From the NCBI RefSeq assembly GCF_001544975.2, contig NZ_FCOG02000011.1, positions 62,001 to 126,000 on the forward strand: a stretch of DNA of 64,000 bases. Direction: 5' to 3'. The DNA is from Caballeronia arationis. GTDB taxonomy: Bacteria; Pseudomonadota; Gammaproteobacteria; Burkholderiales; Burkholderiaceae. Below, piece after piece: positions 26,496-36,534 of the stretch. Position numbers and translations under genes: made by a program. The notes under the pieces are model-generated. The model ran no database searches, was not told the origin of the DNA, and saw only the letters and a list, made by a program, of their open reading frames with translations. The first letter of the stretch is position 1. Each line of letters opens with the position of its first letter.

Positions 26496-28598
26496 TTAGT
26501 TGCTCGACGAGAGGGCGTCCAGGCGGTAACTCTGAATGGCCAAAGTCCCGACTGTCCTTAGGTTCGGCGCGTAGATTGCGATCACCAGCGTCCAGCTGTA
26601 GCCACGTTGCGCATCGGCGCCCGTGATGGTCGTCGTCGGGACGATCGTGAAGCGGTTGTCGAAGATGCCCGACACGCGGTCCGTCACGTACTTGTTGATG
26701 TCCTTGATGAGCTGGGCGCTCGTGCGCTTCGTGTCACCGGAGAACGTACGACGAGCCTTGTCACCGATCTTCTCGAGCTGGCAAATCGCCATCGCGTTGA
26801 AGAACGAGTTCAGCACCGACGTGTCGTTGTCGTAGATCGTCTTCAGCGCCGGGAAGTAGGCCTTCCGACGCTCAAACGCCTCGACACCCACCATGCCGTT
26901 GGTCCAGTCGACGTTGCGGACCTTCGCCGGCCAGAACACGCAGTTCAGATCCGAGAACAGGTCGATTTCCGAACCCGGCGTCGTATCGAACGCGTTGCCC
27001 GACTTCCACTTGCCGTTGCTCGCGCCCATGTACCCCGCTGCCTTCGAGGCCAGTTCGATCGTGAGCGGAAGCGGCTTCGTGTACTGGCTGCCCGTGAGCG
27101 TGCCCGAGCCTGGTACGATCATGCCGCGCATGGTCGGCGTGCCGAAGTAATCCGATTCCGGGAACTGCTGGAGGTACGCCTTCAGCGCGATCGCCATGGA
27201 CGACTCTTCTTCCGCGGTGAGCGGGGGCGAGAGGGTCGAGAACGTCGACAGGGCGACGAACGTGTCCTTGCGCTGCGAGATGAACTGCGCGATCGCCTTC
27301 TTCGCGGTCAGGGGGTAGCCCGAGTCCCAGAAGATCGATTCCGGTGCCAAGACCATGTCCTGAACCGGGTTCGTCAGATCCGAGTAGATCGACATGAAGT
27401 CCGACACGAGGCCTGCGAAGAGGGTGTCGTTCATCGTGCCGTCCGAACCGCCAGCGGCCCAGAGGGTCGTCGATTCGCCCAGGTAGGCTGCATCCGTGCC
27501 TTCGGAGTCGATCTGGAACGTCGAGTACGGAGCGCCCTGCGAGGACACGCCGCTCACGAAGTTGAAGAGCCACTCTTCGCCGTCAGCGCCGGTGAAGTCA
27601 GAGAACTGGTTGATCGCCGGAGTTTCCGCGGCATAGAACTCGCCGACCAGCTCCGCGACATTGCTGTCGTAGACGTGCAGCTTGCCGAACGTGCCGAAGA
27701 TGTCAGCCACGCCGCTCGGGTCGTTCAGGCTCTGGTACGACGAGATGAAGATGTCCTGGATCGAGATCTGGTTGTCCAGCGCCACGTTGATCGTGTTCGG
27801 CTTGAACGTCACTTCCAAGGACTGCGAGCCAGCGATCGACGCTGCAACCTTGCCCGTCGCGTTGGACGCACTGCGCTGCACGCAGGCGACACGGAAAGGG
27901 TAGACGAGGTCGTCTTCGATGAAGTTCGGATTGGCCGGCGTGCTGGAGTTCACGGTCGGTGCCCAGAGACGCAGGCCACAGTTGTTGCCGTACTCGCCGA
28001 AGCTCGACACTTGCAGGTCGAGGATCGGGAAGCGGGTCGAGGTGGTCGACGTGCCAGACGTTTGGTCACCTGCCATCTGGGTCGCGGTGCCGAAGTCGCT
28101 TGCGCCGTTGGTGTAGCTGACTTCCGAGAGCACCCACTTTGCGACGAAGCCGGGCATCGTTGCGCCGTTGCCGGTTACGGCGACCTTCGCCCCGTTCGTG
28201 TCCGTCTTGAACGAGCCATCGGTGTTGCGTTCGTATTGCTGGATGTCCGTCGCCAGCACGTCCAGCCACAGACGCAGCGACGCCGGGGGATTCGCATCCG
28301 CCGGTTGCATCCGTCGCACCTGGATGGCGTTGCCTTGTCCGTTCACCGTGCTCGCGAGCACGGTTGCGTGGTTTGCCCACTTCTTGCGCAGATCGAAAGA
28401 GTCCGCGCCGTAGATGGTTTGCAGGTCCGCCCCGGACACCAGCTCGGTCGTCAATGGGCCCTTCTGCGTGTACAGCGGGATCAGCGGGAGGTGCTGCGGG
28501 ATCTGCTCCGGCGTCGGTGTGACCTGCTGGGTACTCAGATCCTGAGTGCCCTGCATGATGGTCATCGGAGCGCCATTGACAATCTGTGCCGTTGTCAT
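26496..28598 (-). CDS. Contractile tail sheath protein (gp29-like)
   Basis: 700 residues, ATG 28598 with CAGGAACTC upstream. The first 60 residues contain PLIPLYTQKGPLTTELVSG and AQSFDLRKKWANHAT-like sequence, the usual start of phage sheath proteins, followed by a variable Ser/Thr-rich insertion domain. The C-terminal 150 residues have the canonical sheath end: a segment with KTIYDNDTSVLNSFFNA, RRTFSGDTKRT-, then a domain with VTDRVSGIFDNRFTIVP and TLVIAIYAPNLRTV. It polymerises around the tube and contracts on infection. Length and composition match phiKZ gp29. Followed by the tube gene. Confidence 0.85.
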   Translation of the reverse strand: MTTAQIVNGAPMTIMQGTQDLSTQQVTPTPEQIPQHLPLIPLYTQKGPLTTELVSGADLQTIYGADSFDLRKKWANHATVLASTVNGQGNAIQVRRMQPADANPPASLRLWLDVLATDIQQYERNTDGSFKTDTNGAKVAVTGNGATMPGFVAKWVLSEVSYTNGASDFGTATQMAGDQTSGTSTTSTRFPILDLQVSSFGEYGNNCGLRLWAPTVNSSTPANPNFIEDDLVYPFRVACVQRSASNATGKVAASIAGSQSLEVTFKPNTINVALDNQISIQDIFISSYQSLNDPSGVADIFGTFGKLHVYDSNVAELVGEFYAAETPAINQFSDFTGADGEEWLFNFVSGVSSQGAPYSTFQIDSEGTDAAYLGESTTLWAAGGSDGTMNDTLFAGLVSDFMSIYSDLTNPVQDMVLAPESIFWDSGYPLTAKKAIAQFISQRKDTFVALSTFSTLSPPLTAEEESSMAIALKAYLQQFPESDYFGTPTMRGMIVPGSGTLTGSQYTKPLPLTIELASKAAGYMGASNGKWKSGNAFDTTPGSEIDLFSDLNCVFWPAKVRNVDWTNGMVGVEAFERRKAYFPALKTIYDNDTSVLNSFFNAMAICQLEKIGDKARRTFSGDTKRTSAQLIKDINKYVTDRVSGIFDNRFTIVPTTTITGADAQRGYSWTLVIAIYAPNLRTVGTLAIQSYRLDALSSSN

Positions 28599-28785
28599 GG
28601 TTGAGTTCCTGTCAATAATGGTATGGGTTCGAAGACGATGCGCCGCATCATATTAATTCCGACGTTTCGCACTACTTAGGTGTATGACCCCGGCACACAG
28701 ACCCGGTGTGCAAGAAACGCACGAATTTCTTTAAGACATAGGATGCTGTCGGTGCCCCGACGGCATGACGCGACGAGGCTCTAAG

Positions 28786-29700
28786 ATGAAGCTCTTTTAC
28801 ACTGCATACGACACGACCGCGTGCAGCGGCTACGTGTTGGACAAGCTCGAGGCGAGCCTCAAAGCGGCGGTGATTCACCTGCAATATCACCGTGACAACG
28901 GCTCGAACATCATCGAGATTCAAGGCAACGGATCGGTGGCGGCAGCCGTGCCCGAGTTCCAGCACCCCTTCATGCTCGAGTTCGATGGCGAGAAACTCAT
29001 CTGCATCGACGCGCGCCCGTACGGCAGCTTCGATCGCCTGAAGGGAACATTCGTTGTTCGCAACACGATTGAGCATGCGCTGCTTCTACGTCGCGCTCAG
29101 CTGAACGATGTCTGGATCAACGAGGACTCGGCACTCTTGCGCGATGTCTCCCCGGTCGCGATGAACCTCTTCGCGAGCTGGGTGAGCGAGAACGTGGCAC
29201 GGCGCTTTGCGCTGGACCCGAAGGAACAGCTCAACCTCGCTATCCTCGCGGCGTTCCATTACCAGTCGCTCTTCACCGACGCGTCGTTCCTCGACGACAC
29301 GATGCGCATGAAGATGGCCACGCAGATCTCGCGCGGCATGCGCTGCTCAGCGGAAGACGTGCTCTCGGTGCTCGACGACCAATCGCGTCCCTGCCACAGC
29401 ATTGCTGACTTCTGCTCGTTCGCCGCCGGCGCGACCGGAAGCGTGCGCCTGCAAGCCTTCAATCCGGGCGTGCTGGTGAGCATCATCAAGGGAACGTGGT
29501 TCGGCGTCGGCGCAGCAGAAATGCTGGCTGTGGCGCTCGAGCATCCGCCCACCTGGCTAGCTCTTCTGATGGCCGCGCACGTGGAGCGCACCTACAAGAA
29601 TTCGGGCCTCGCCAAGCTCGTCGAGCGTCAGGCGCACAAGGAGCCGAACAAGCAGTTCCTGCGCGCTGTGCTCAACCTCACGCAACTGGCAACCGCCTAA
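28786..29700 (+). CDS. Conserved phiKZ-like hypothetical protein
   Basis: 304 residues from ATG 28786 (MKLFYTAYDTT). An ATG at 28765 would add seven residues, but it lies in a GACGGCATG element without a ribosome site, whereas GAGGCTC precedes 28786. A mixed alpha/beta N-terminal half is followed by a helical C-terminal half (TWLALLMAAHVERTYK). No motif is recognised. It is divergent from the sheath gene with a 187-base control region between, and is followed by three virion genes. By position it may be phiKZ gp28-like. Confidence 0.6.
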   Translation: MKLFYTAYDTTACSGYVLDKLEASLKAAVIHLQYHRDNGSNIIEIQGNGSVAAAVPEFQHPFMLEFDGEKLICIDARPYGSFDRLKGTFVVRNTIEHALLLRRAQLNDVWINEDSALLRDVSPVAMNLFASWVSENVARRFALDPKEQLNLAILAAFHYQSLFTDASFLDDTMRMKMATQISRGMRCSAEDVLSVLDDQSRPCHSIADFCSFAAGATGSVRLQAFNPGVLVSIIKGTWFGVGAAEMLAVALEHPPTWLALLMAAHVERTYKNSGLAKLVERQAHKEPNKQFLRAVLNLTQLATA

Positions 29701-29717
29701 TTCCTCTCAAGACTCAA

Positions 29718-29748
29718 GACTCCTGGGGTGCTGTATGGCCCCAGGAGT
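29718..29748 (+). terminator. Hairpin between genes 28786 and 29768
   Basis: ACTCCTGGGG (29718-29727) pairs perfectly with CCCCAGGAGT (29739-29748); the loop holds TATGG. No T-run follows, so it may end transcription weakly or mark processing. Confidence 0.5.
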
Positions 29749-29767
29749 ATTCGCCATTGGGTGACTC

Positions 29768-32380
29768 ATGTTTGATTACCTCGTCGATAACGCACTGAAA
29801 AATATCTGGTGCGCGCCGGCGCAAGACCGGCAGGACATCTTCCAGCTGGCGAGATTGACGCCCGATGGTGGTGCGATGAACACGGTTCAGGTCGGCTGGA
29901 GACAGTACGATCTCCCTTCCAAGGGCGTGTACTTCCACGTGTACCAGATCGGTCAGATCAGCCCGCACATGGTCGGGCTGCTTTCTTCGGCGACGTCATG
30001 GACCACGTTCTCGACGGCCATGAACGCGAACAATCTGATCGCGGATCTATACACGAACGAGGGCTTGCAGATGCCTCGGTTCCAGTCGTACTTCATGGTC
30101 ACGAAGAATAAGAACCTCATCGTGGCAGTCCAGTTCGAATCGCCCATCGCGGTCAACCTGGACACGGACGCACTTTTTCTCCGTCTGTACAGCAACGCGT
30201 TCTTTCAAAGTCCGCGTGCAACGCTCGGTGCGACCAAGAACTACATCGAGACGGCGGGTGTCGTGCCTGCCTTCAAGAGCGACATCCTGAACATTCAGAA
30301 CAAGATTGCGGCGCTCGCGACGAAACCCGGCGCAGTGTATGCGTTCATCAACGGCTACAAGGTCGATCAGGTGAACGTGCTGACCGCCCAGATCGGGGAT
30401 GTTATCGAGTACCTCTACGACAGCTCGGTCTACAAGGTCGTCGACTTTCCGTTTCTGAATCTGCCCACGTTCAGCAGCACCCTCGATAGCAAGTTCAAGT
30501 ATCTGCTGCACTACAACGGCACGAGCGACAACACGATCGACTTCCAGGACGACGTGGACGTGTGGATCTATTACACGTTCCCGAGCGGCTTCACCAAGGG
30601 TCTCTACTACCATCACAACCGTCCGGACGCCCTGCGTAACGTCACGCATCGCGACTACTCGATGCCGACCGCGTATGTGGCCGGGTTCGTGGCAGATCAG
30701 GATGATTGGGTAGCGGCGGCCAAGGTCACGATCCGTCTGCACATCCGTCAAGCGGGGTTCGCGCGACCGCTCGCCTACGAAAGCAATCGCATCATGGAGC
30801 TTTACAAGCTTCCGGACGCGGGCATCGTAAGCGCCATGGCTGGCGCCAACTCGACGCTCGAAAATTGGCAGGCCGCCACGCTCGAAGCATCGTCGTATGC
30901 GCAGGTGATGGGCGCACAGCCGGCGACGAAGGTCACGCGACAACTGGTCGAAGACGCGTATGGCTATAACGCGACCAGTCAGCTCGTCGGAAACAGCCCG
31001 CTCATTCCGACCAAGCAATCCGGTCAGTTGATCGTCACGCTGCCCTACAACCTGCAAAGTAACTCATCCGCGTGGGAATACGACAGCGAAGGCACGCTGC
31101 TCGGTTTCTATAACCATGCGAGCGGTGGCGTCTACACCTGTCAGAACAGCACCTGCGCCCTTGTCGAGATGTACGCCGGTACGGCAGGCCAGCAGTTGGA
31201 CGACACGTACGGGATGACGACGCAGACGCTCAACCCTGCGCTCGACTACCGCATGTACACGTGCCCGGTCGATCAGATCACCGGCAAGCCGACCTATGCC
31301 TGGGAAGACGTGACGGGCAGCAGCCAGTACTCGATCGTGGGCACGACGCTCACATGGGCGATCGATCCAACGAAGGTCTACACCTGCGTGCGAAGCAACA
31401 AGGTGATGCTCGCCTACACGCTCTACATCCAGCCGCAGGAAGGCTACCTGCCGATTCAGATCCAGCAGGAAGGCATTCGGAACTATGTGTTGCAGCTCTT
31501 CGCGATGCAGATTCCCATGGGGCAACTCGATGTGTTCGTGAATGGCCGGACGATGATCGACGAGCTCGACTTCGTGATGCAGTTTCCGACGATCATGATC
31601 AACAACGTGACGGCGCTCGACTTCCCGCAAGACAAACAGCAGCAGATCACGATTCGTTGGAGCGGATTCTGCAATCGCGATCTGACGCCGCGCAGCTATC
31701 GTGAAACGGGCTGGGTGCAGTACGGTCTGCTCTCGAACAACAACCGCTACAACATCCGGGACGACGACGTTACCCGGATCGTCATGGGCGGGGGTGTCTA
31801 TCCGAAGTCCGCACTCAAGTTCGCGGAGAGCTCGGCGGATGTGCTGGGACCGCAATCCATCAACGGACAGCCTTACCAGATTCAGAAGGTGGTGGTGCCA
31901 ATGTTGGGCGTGACCACCGAGGACACGTACGTGTATCTCGAGAAGGCAATGGCGATCGACAAGGCCGTCGAAGATTACATGACCTTGTACTACCCGCTGC
32001 CCCAAGCGAGTGGTCCCGACACGATCACGGAGTTGTATCCGGTCTTCAGTCCGTTCTCCTGCAAGATCATCTACGACCTTGTGCTCGGCATCATCGACGA
32101 AGCACCGTTCAGGCAGTTTTACAACGACGCGTATGTGAAGCAGGTGTGCGCGCCGTACGAGTACTTGCTGGCGTACGACCCGACGCAAACGGCGAACCGC
32201 CCAGACCCGAACTTCGTCACGATCCGCCCGCACAACCTGACGGTCACGATCTCGCTCGACCTGTACGCCTACAACTTCCTGAATCACGTTATCCGCATCT
32301 ACCTGAACGGTCTGGTGCAGTTGAACAACTTCGTCTCGATCGCCAGCATCAGCAGCGCCAGCGCGATCAGCAGCAGCTAA
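29768..32380 (+). CDS. Virion structural protein, tail or baseplate-associated
   Basis: 870 residues, ATG 29768. The protein is beta-rich, with many Tyr, Asn and Thr and few Lys, the composition of phage tail proteins. Recognisable segments include FDYLVDNALKNIWCAP at the start, DVDVWIYYTFPSGF near residue 265 and VFVNGRTMIDELDF near residue 595. The tail ends with a Ser/Ala/Ile run (ASISSASAISSS). It lies 24 bases before a similarly composed gene at 32405 and upstream of the terminase gene, so this is a phiKZ gp27-to-gp25-like block. No enzymatic motif is seen. Confidence 0.7.
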   Translation: MFDYLVDNALKNIWCAPAQDRQDIFQLARLTPDGGAMNTVQVGWRQYDLPSKGVYFHVYQIGQISPHMVGLLSSATSWTTFSTAMNANNLIADLYTNEGLQMPRFQSYFMVTKNKNLIVAVQFESPIAVNLDTDALFLRLYSNAFFQSPRATLGATKNYIETAGVVPAFKSDILNIQNKIAALATKPGAVYAFINGYKVDQVNVLTAQIGDVIEYLYDSSVYKVVDFPFLNLPTFSSTLDSKFKYLLHYNGTSDNTIDFQDDVDVWIYYTFPSGFTKGLYYHHNRPDALRNVTHRDYSMPTAYVAGFVADQDDWVAAAKVTIRLHIRQAGFARPLAYESNRIMELYKLPDAGIVSAMAGANSTLENWQAATLEASSYAQVMGAQPATKVTRQLVEDAYGYNATSQLVGNSPLIPTKQSGQLIVTLPYNLQSNSSAWEYDSEGTLLGFYNHASGGVYTCQNSTCALVEMYAGTAGQQLDDTYGMTTQTLNPALDYRMYTCPVDQITGKPTYAWEDVTGSSQYSIVGTTLTWAIDPTKVYTCVRSNKVMLAYTLYIQPQEGYLPIQIQQEGIRNYVLQLFAMQIPMGQLDVFVNGRTMIDELDFVMQFPTIMINNVTALDFPQDKQQQITIRWSGFCNRDLTPRSYRETGWVQYGLLSNNNRYNIRDDDVTRIVMGGGVYPKSALKFAESSADVLGPQSINGQPYQIQKVVVPMLGVTTEDTYVYLEKAMAIDKAVEDYMTLYYPLPQASGPDTITELYPVFSPFSCKIIYDLVLGIIDEAPFRQFYNDAYVKQVCAPYEYLLAYDPTQTANRPDPNFVTIRPHNLTVTISLDLYAYNFLNHVIRIYLNGLVQLNNFVSIASISSASAISSS

Positions 32381-32404
32381 TTCTTTCCCTCTTTGGAGTC
32401 GTCA

Positions 32405-34096
32405 ATGGCTGACGCAGTCAATCTGCCGACCGGCACCGACGGGGGCGTCCCGATCTACAACCCAAATGGGCTGTGGCAGATCTGGGCGCTTCAGTCCGTC
32501 TTTCAGGGCCAGTCCGGCAGTAACATGTACATCCCGAAGGTCAACGACTACGTCTGCGACTACACCACGAACGACTGGTATCGGGTGGCGGTGGTCGATC
32601 CGGTGACCTACATCCCGACCCTGGTCGCGCTCACCACGGCGCCCAATGCCGTGATGACCTCCGGCGATCTGCTTCAGGGTGTGGGGCCGGGCACACAGGC
32701 CGATACTTACCGCGTCTATCTGGATACGAGCGTGATCCCGTACTCGCTCGCGGTCGACGCGCGTCTGTGGTTCCCGGGCGACGAAGCAGCGTTTGTGAAG
32801 ATCTTCACAGGCGCGGACTTCTCGAACAACAACAACTGCATCTCGGCGAATTACGATCAGTCCGGCAAGTTGCTCAATCAGGCGATTCCGACCACGCCGA
32901 AGACCGTCACGTTCCCGGACGGCTCGTCTGGCACGGTGATGACGGTCCCTGTCTGCTACACCAACGTGCAAGTCGCTGATGGCACGCCGGTGACGGCCGT
33001 GGCGTACTCGAGCTCGGGCATGGTCGTCTCGAAGCGACAGCTGCTGGTCGAAAACACCTCGTTCATCCGTCTGGCGGATACGGGCGTGAAGTATGTGACG
33101 GGCATCCAGCTGCTCTCGCCGTTCCTCTCGACGTCTGATCCGACGCTCATCCAGTTCCCGGTCAACGTGCTGCTCTCGGGCCTGAACCTCATGGGTGTGG
33201 TGCAGTACAGCGACGGCTCGTCGGCAACGCTGCCGGTGGATGGCACGAAGTTCCAGATCTTCGGTTTCGACAGCTTCGTTTCGACGGTCGTGGGCGAGAA
33301 GTTCGACCTGGTGCTCAAGTACAACCTGTCTTCGGACGAGGCGGTCTATGGCGCGAACTCGGTCAACAACGCCAAGTTCATCACGTCCAAGTACAGCGCT
33401 GTCACGATCAACGAAGACGGCGACTACACGCTGAAGCTCTTCGCGTTCCCGGTGTGGATCGACGCGGTGAGCGGCTACCGCCTGCAGTGGTACCTGTACG
33501 AACTCGATCGCAGCAACTGGTGGAATGTCACGAGTCTGGTTACCTTCTCGCCGGCCTCGCCCGCATTCCAACCGCTGGGCTACGGTATCCAGCAGAACAT
33601 CGAAGGTCAGGTTCAGCTGAACAAGGTCGATCCGGGCTTCACGAACTACCTGTTCACGGCGACCGTAGCGATCACGCTTCTGGCACCGGGCACACAGTCG
33701 TCGCCGTGGGAAGTCCAGTTCGAGCCGGGTCAGCAACCGCCGTTCGGTCCGGGCAACTTCGCCGCGACCACGATGTTGGCGGCGAACAACTACACCCTCA
33801 ACCTGACCAGCGGTTACGCGTCCCAGGCGGATTGGCTGCAAGCGTTTTACTACAACGCGCTGCCATTGACCGATCTCGCCCAGGAAGCAAGCGTGCCGGT
33901 GCCGACGCACTTTGCGATTCAGATGCCCGACGGCAGCTCGCCGATCGTCTGTCTGCTCTCGCAGTGGAACTCGACGCAGACCTCCACGACGCCGATCGCC
34001 GATCGCAGCACGTTGTTCATCACGTTCTTCCTGCGCACCAGCACAAACGACCTTCAGCTCTCCATCGCGGGTATCCCCGTTCAACAGACCAACTGA
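32405..34096 (+). CDS. Virion structural protein
   Basis: 563 residues from ATG 32405 (MADAVNLPTG), which has TTTGGAGTCG upstream; an in-frame start at 32393 lies inside that ribosome site. The sequence is beta-rich with Ig-like texture, for example GSSGTVMTVPVCYTNVQVADGTPV and TVGEKFDLVLKYNLSSDEAVYG, typical of tail or capsid-decorating proteins. Same operon as the gene at 29768. Ends before a hairpin at 34112. Probable phiKZ gp26-like virion protein. Confidence 0.65.
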   Translation: MADAVNLPTGTDGGVPIYNPNGLWQIWALQSVFQGQSGSNMYIPKVNDYVCDYTTNDWYRVAVVDPVTYIPTLVALTTAPNAVMTSGDLLQGVGPGTQADTYRVYLDTSVIPYSLAVDARLWFPGDEAAFVKIFTGADFSNNNNCISANYDQSGKLLNQAIPTTPKTVTFPDGSSGTVMTVPVCYTNVQVADGTPVTAVAYSSSGMVVSKRQLLVENTSFIRLADTGVKYVTGIQLLSPFLSTSDPTLIQFPVNVLLSGLNLMGVVQYSDGSSATLPVDGTKFQIFGFDSFVSTVVGEKFDLVLKYNLSSDEAVYGANSVNNAKFITSKYSAVTINEDGDYTLKLFAFPVWIDAVSGYRLQWYLYELDRSNWWNVTSLVTFSPASPAFQPLGYGIQQNIEGQVQLNKVDPGFTNYLFTATVAITLLAPGTQSSPWEVQFEPGQQPPFGPGNFAATTMLAANNYTLNLTSGYASQADWLQAFYYNALPLTDLAQEASVPVPTHFAIQMPDGSSPIVCLLSQWNSTQTSTTPIADRSTLFITFFLRTSTNDLQLSIAGIPVQQTN

Positions 34097-34111
34097 TCAA
34101 TCTGTCGTCTG

Positions 34112-34140
34112 TCCCGCCTTCCCCCGCTGGGGAGGACGGG
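34112..34140 (+). terminator. GC hairpin before terminase gene
   Basis: TCCCGCCTTCCCC (from 34112) pairs with GGGGAGGACGGG (34129-34140) with two mismatches. Its right arm looks like a ribosome site for a GTG at 34141, which I treat as coincidental. Confidence 0.4.
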
Positions 34141-34176
34141 GTGGACGGCGTGTTGTTTGGTTCATTGAGAAAGAAA

Positions 34177-36423
34177 ATGATTCTGTTCCTTGAAGATTGG
34201 TATCGCTATCCGAACGCCATCATCGATACCAAGACGAGCAATCAAAGCTACGTCCGTCTCGCCTCGGTTTATCGAAAAATGGGCGTGAAGAACAACGCCT
34301 TCTGTCTGGCACTCATCAATCCTGCGCTCCAGGGTCTCGACCCGTTCGCGCCCGATCTTACGATCGAGGAAATGGCCGCGGTCGCTGTTGAAGTCAAGAA
34401 CAACCCGTGGTACTTCATGCGCGAAATCGCGCGCGTCCCGCCGATCGGTGGCGGTGGTTCGACACCGTTCGAAGGCAACCGGGGCAACGTAGCGCTGTTC
34501 TGGTGCTTCTTCAACCACGTCATGACGTTCCTGATTCAGATCCGTCAGACGGGTAAGTCGCTCTCGACCGACTTGTTGATGACGCTGCTGATGAATTTCC
34601 GCTGCGAGAACACGGAAATCAACTTGTTGACAAAGGACGAAACCCTCCGCAAGACCAACATCGACCGACTGAAGAAGTGCATTGACGAGCTGCCGCCGTA
34701 TCTGATCCAGCGTAACCCGAAGGTTGATACGAACAACACCGAGGCGATCACGATCAACTCGATGGGCAACATCTACAAGACGCACGTGCCGCAGGCGTCT
34801 GAGAAAGGCGCCTACAAGCTGGGTCGCGGCCTCACCTCGCCGATCATGCACATCGACGAATCGCCCTTCCAGCCTAACGTCCAGATTGCAGTCGGTTCGG
34901 CACTGGCTGCAACCGGTGCGGCAGTCGATAAGGTCAAGGCCAATGGTGGCGACTACGGGACCATCTTCACCACGACGGCTGGGAAGATCGACGATAAGGA
35001 CGGTGCTTTCATTTACGGATTGCTTCAAGCGGCTGCGATTTGGACGGAGAAGTTCTACGACGCGAAGAACCAGCAAGAGCTGGAGGACATGGTTCGTAAA
35101 GCATCGCGTGGCGAGAGGGGTGGCGTCTATCGGGTGAATATCACGCTGAATCACCGCCAGTTGGGCAAGACCGATGAATGGCTGCGTGAAAAGCTCGAAG
35201 CGTCGACCGCGAGCGGGGATGACGCGAACCGAGACTACTTCAACATGTGGACGGCGGGCTCGCTGACCAACCCGCTGCCGATCGCGATCCTCAAGGCGAT
35301 CACAAACAGCGTGCAGGATGTGAAGCACACGGAGATCAGCCCGCAAGGCTACGTCACCCGCTGGTACATCGAGGAAGAAGAGATCGAGCAACGGATGGCC
35401 GAGGGTCGCTTTGTGATGGGTATGGACACCTCCGAAGCTTCGGGCGGTGACGACATCTCGCTCTACCTCCAGGACATCGAGACGTTGGAAACGATCGCGG
35501 CCGGAACGTACAACGAAACCAACCTCATCACCTTCTGCGAATGGCTGTGCAGCTGGTTCGCCCGCTTCTCGACCTTCACGGCGAACATTGAGCGCCGCAG
35601 TACGGGCGCGACCGTGCTCGACTACTTGTTGCTGATGTTGCCCGCGATGGGAATCGATCCGTTCGAACGTCTCTTCAACAAGGTGGTGCAGGACTACGAC
35701 GAGATGCCGGACCGCTTCAAGGAGATCCAGGTTCCGATGGGTCGTCGCCCCGCGGACATCTACGTGCGGTACAAGAAGATGTTCGGCTTCACAACTTCGG
35801 GCGGCATGGGTGCAACGTCACGCGCCCTGCTCTACTCCGAATCGCTTCAACTCGCAGCGAAACGCGGCTGCACTGTCGTCCACGATAAGACGCTGATTGA
35901 GCAGATTACCTCGCTGGTGTCGAAGAACGGTCGTATCGATCACCCGGCAGGCGGGCACGACGACATGGTCATCGGCTGGCTGCTGAGCAACTGGCTGCTG
36001 ACGAAAGGCAAGATGCTTTCGTTCTACGGCATTGACCAGCGTCGTATCGGTGCAGCGTTGGGCGGCGCAACCGAGGAACAGGTCATCGATCGTCAGACGC
36101 GTCAAGAGCAACAGCAGATACGCGAGCAGATCGAGACCGTCTACGAGCAACTGTCGAAGGAGTCGAACGAGTGGATCTCGCAGCGTCTCGAACATCAGCT
36201 CCGTATGCTCGACCGCAAGTTGGTGTTGGAACAGGGCGAGATCTTCAGTTTGGATACGCTCCTCAACAACGCTCGCGAGAAGAAGCGCGAGCGCATGCGA
36301 GAAGGTGCGTCGAACAGGCGGAACATGCCGCAGTCCTATAACAACATGCACGGGCATTTCAGCGATCGACCACCCACCATGTCGATGAATGCGTACGAGC
36401 GGAGATTCCTCCGGGCGGCATAA
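34177..36423 (+). CDS. terL: Large terminase subunit (gp25-like)
   Basis: 748 residues from ATG 34177 (MILFLEDWYRYP); a GTG at 34141 would add 12 residues. RQTGKS at residues 123-128 is the Walker A of the packaging ATPase and IMHIDES at 223-229 is the Walker B with its catalytic Glu. The C-terminal nuclease of RNase H fold starts with MGMDTSE (Asp417) and closes with GGHDDM (residues 592-597, Asp595/596), the two-metal site. The last 100 residues form a charged coiled coil (QEQQQIREQIETVYEQL). It cuts and translocates phage DNA into proheads. The ATPase lacks the usual long N-terminal adenine-binding Q motif segment at the normal distance, as in other phiKZ-like enzymes. Confidence 0.92.
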   Translation: MILFLEDWYRYPNAIIDTKTSNQSYVRLASVYRKMGVKNNAFCLALINPALQGLDPFAPDLTIEEMAAVAVEVKNNPWYFMREIARVPPIGGGGSTPFEGNRGNVALFWCFFNHVMTFLIQIRQTGKSLSTDLLMTLLMNFRCENTEINLLTKDETLRKTNIDRLKKCIDELPPYLIQRNPKVDTNNTEAITINSMGNIYKTHVPQASEKGAYKLGRGLTSPIMHIDESPFQPNVQIAVGSALAATGAAVDKVKANGGDYGTIFTTTAGKIDDKDGAFIYGLLQAAAIWTEKFYDAKNQQELEDMVRKASRGERGGVYRVNITLNHRQLGKTDEWLREKLEASTASGDDANRDYFNMWTAGSLTNPLPIAILKAITNSVQDVKHTEISPQGYVTRWYIEEEEIEQRMAEGRFVMGMDTSEASGGDDISLYLQDIETLETIAAGTYNETNLITFCEWLCSWFARFSTFTANIERRSTGATVLDYLLLMLPAMGIDPFERLFNKVVQDYDEMPDRFKEIQVPMGRRPADIYVRYKKMFGFTTSGGMGATSRALLYSESLQLAAKRGCTVVHDKTLIEQITSLVSKNGRIDHPAGGHDDMVIGWLLSNWLLTKGKMLSFYGIDQRRIGAALGGATEEQVIDRQTRQEQQQIREQIETVYEQLSKESNEWISQRLEHQLRMLDRKLVLEQGEIFSLDTLLNNAREKKRERMREGASNRRNMPQSYNNMHGHFSDRPPTMSMNAYERRFLRAA

Positions 36424-36426
36424 AGG

Positions 36427-36466
36427 CATAATTGCCAGAGCGGATCAATCCGCTCTGGCAATTATG
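36427..36466. terminator. Perfect 17-bp hairpin with CATAA/TTATG arms
   Basis: CATAATTGCCAGAGCGG (36427-36443) and its exact complement end at 36466, loop ATCAAT. No T-run. It ends the terminase operon and lies 70 bases before the next start. Confidence 0.75.
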
Positions 36467-36534
36467 ATGTTTTGCCGTCTATACTCGTGATTGATTCGTG
36501 GACGTTCTTGAATACCTACGCAAGAGGTGAAGAG

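Noticed and set aside
34141-34176. GTG start with apparent GGAGGA site for the terminase
   Set aside because: The GGAGGA is the right arm of a hairpin; ATG 34177 begins the conserved part of the protein.
33454-34176. Plus-strand frame continuous with the terminase upstream of 34177
   Set aside because: It lies inside the virion gene 32405-34096 in another frame and has shadow-type composition (Arg/Ala/Ser rich).
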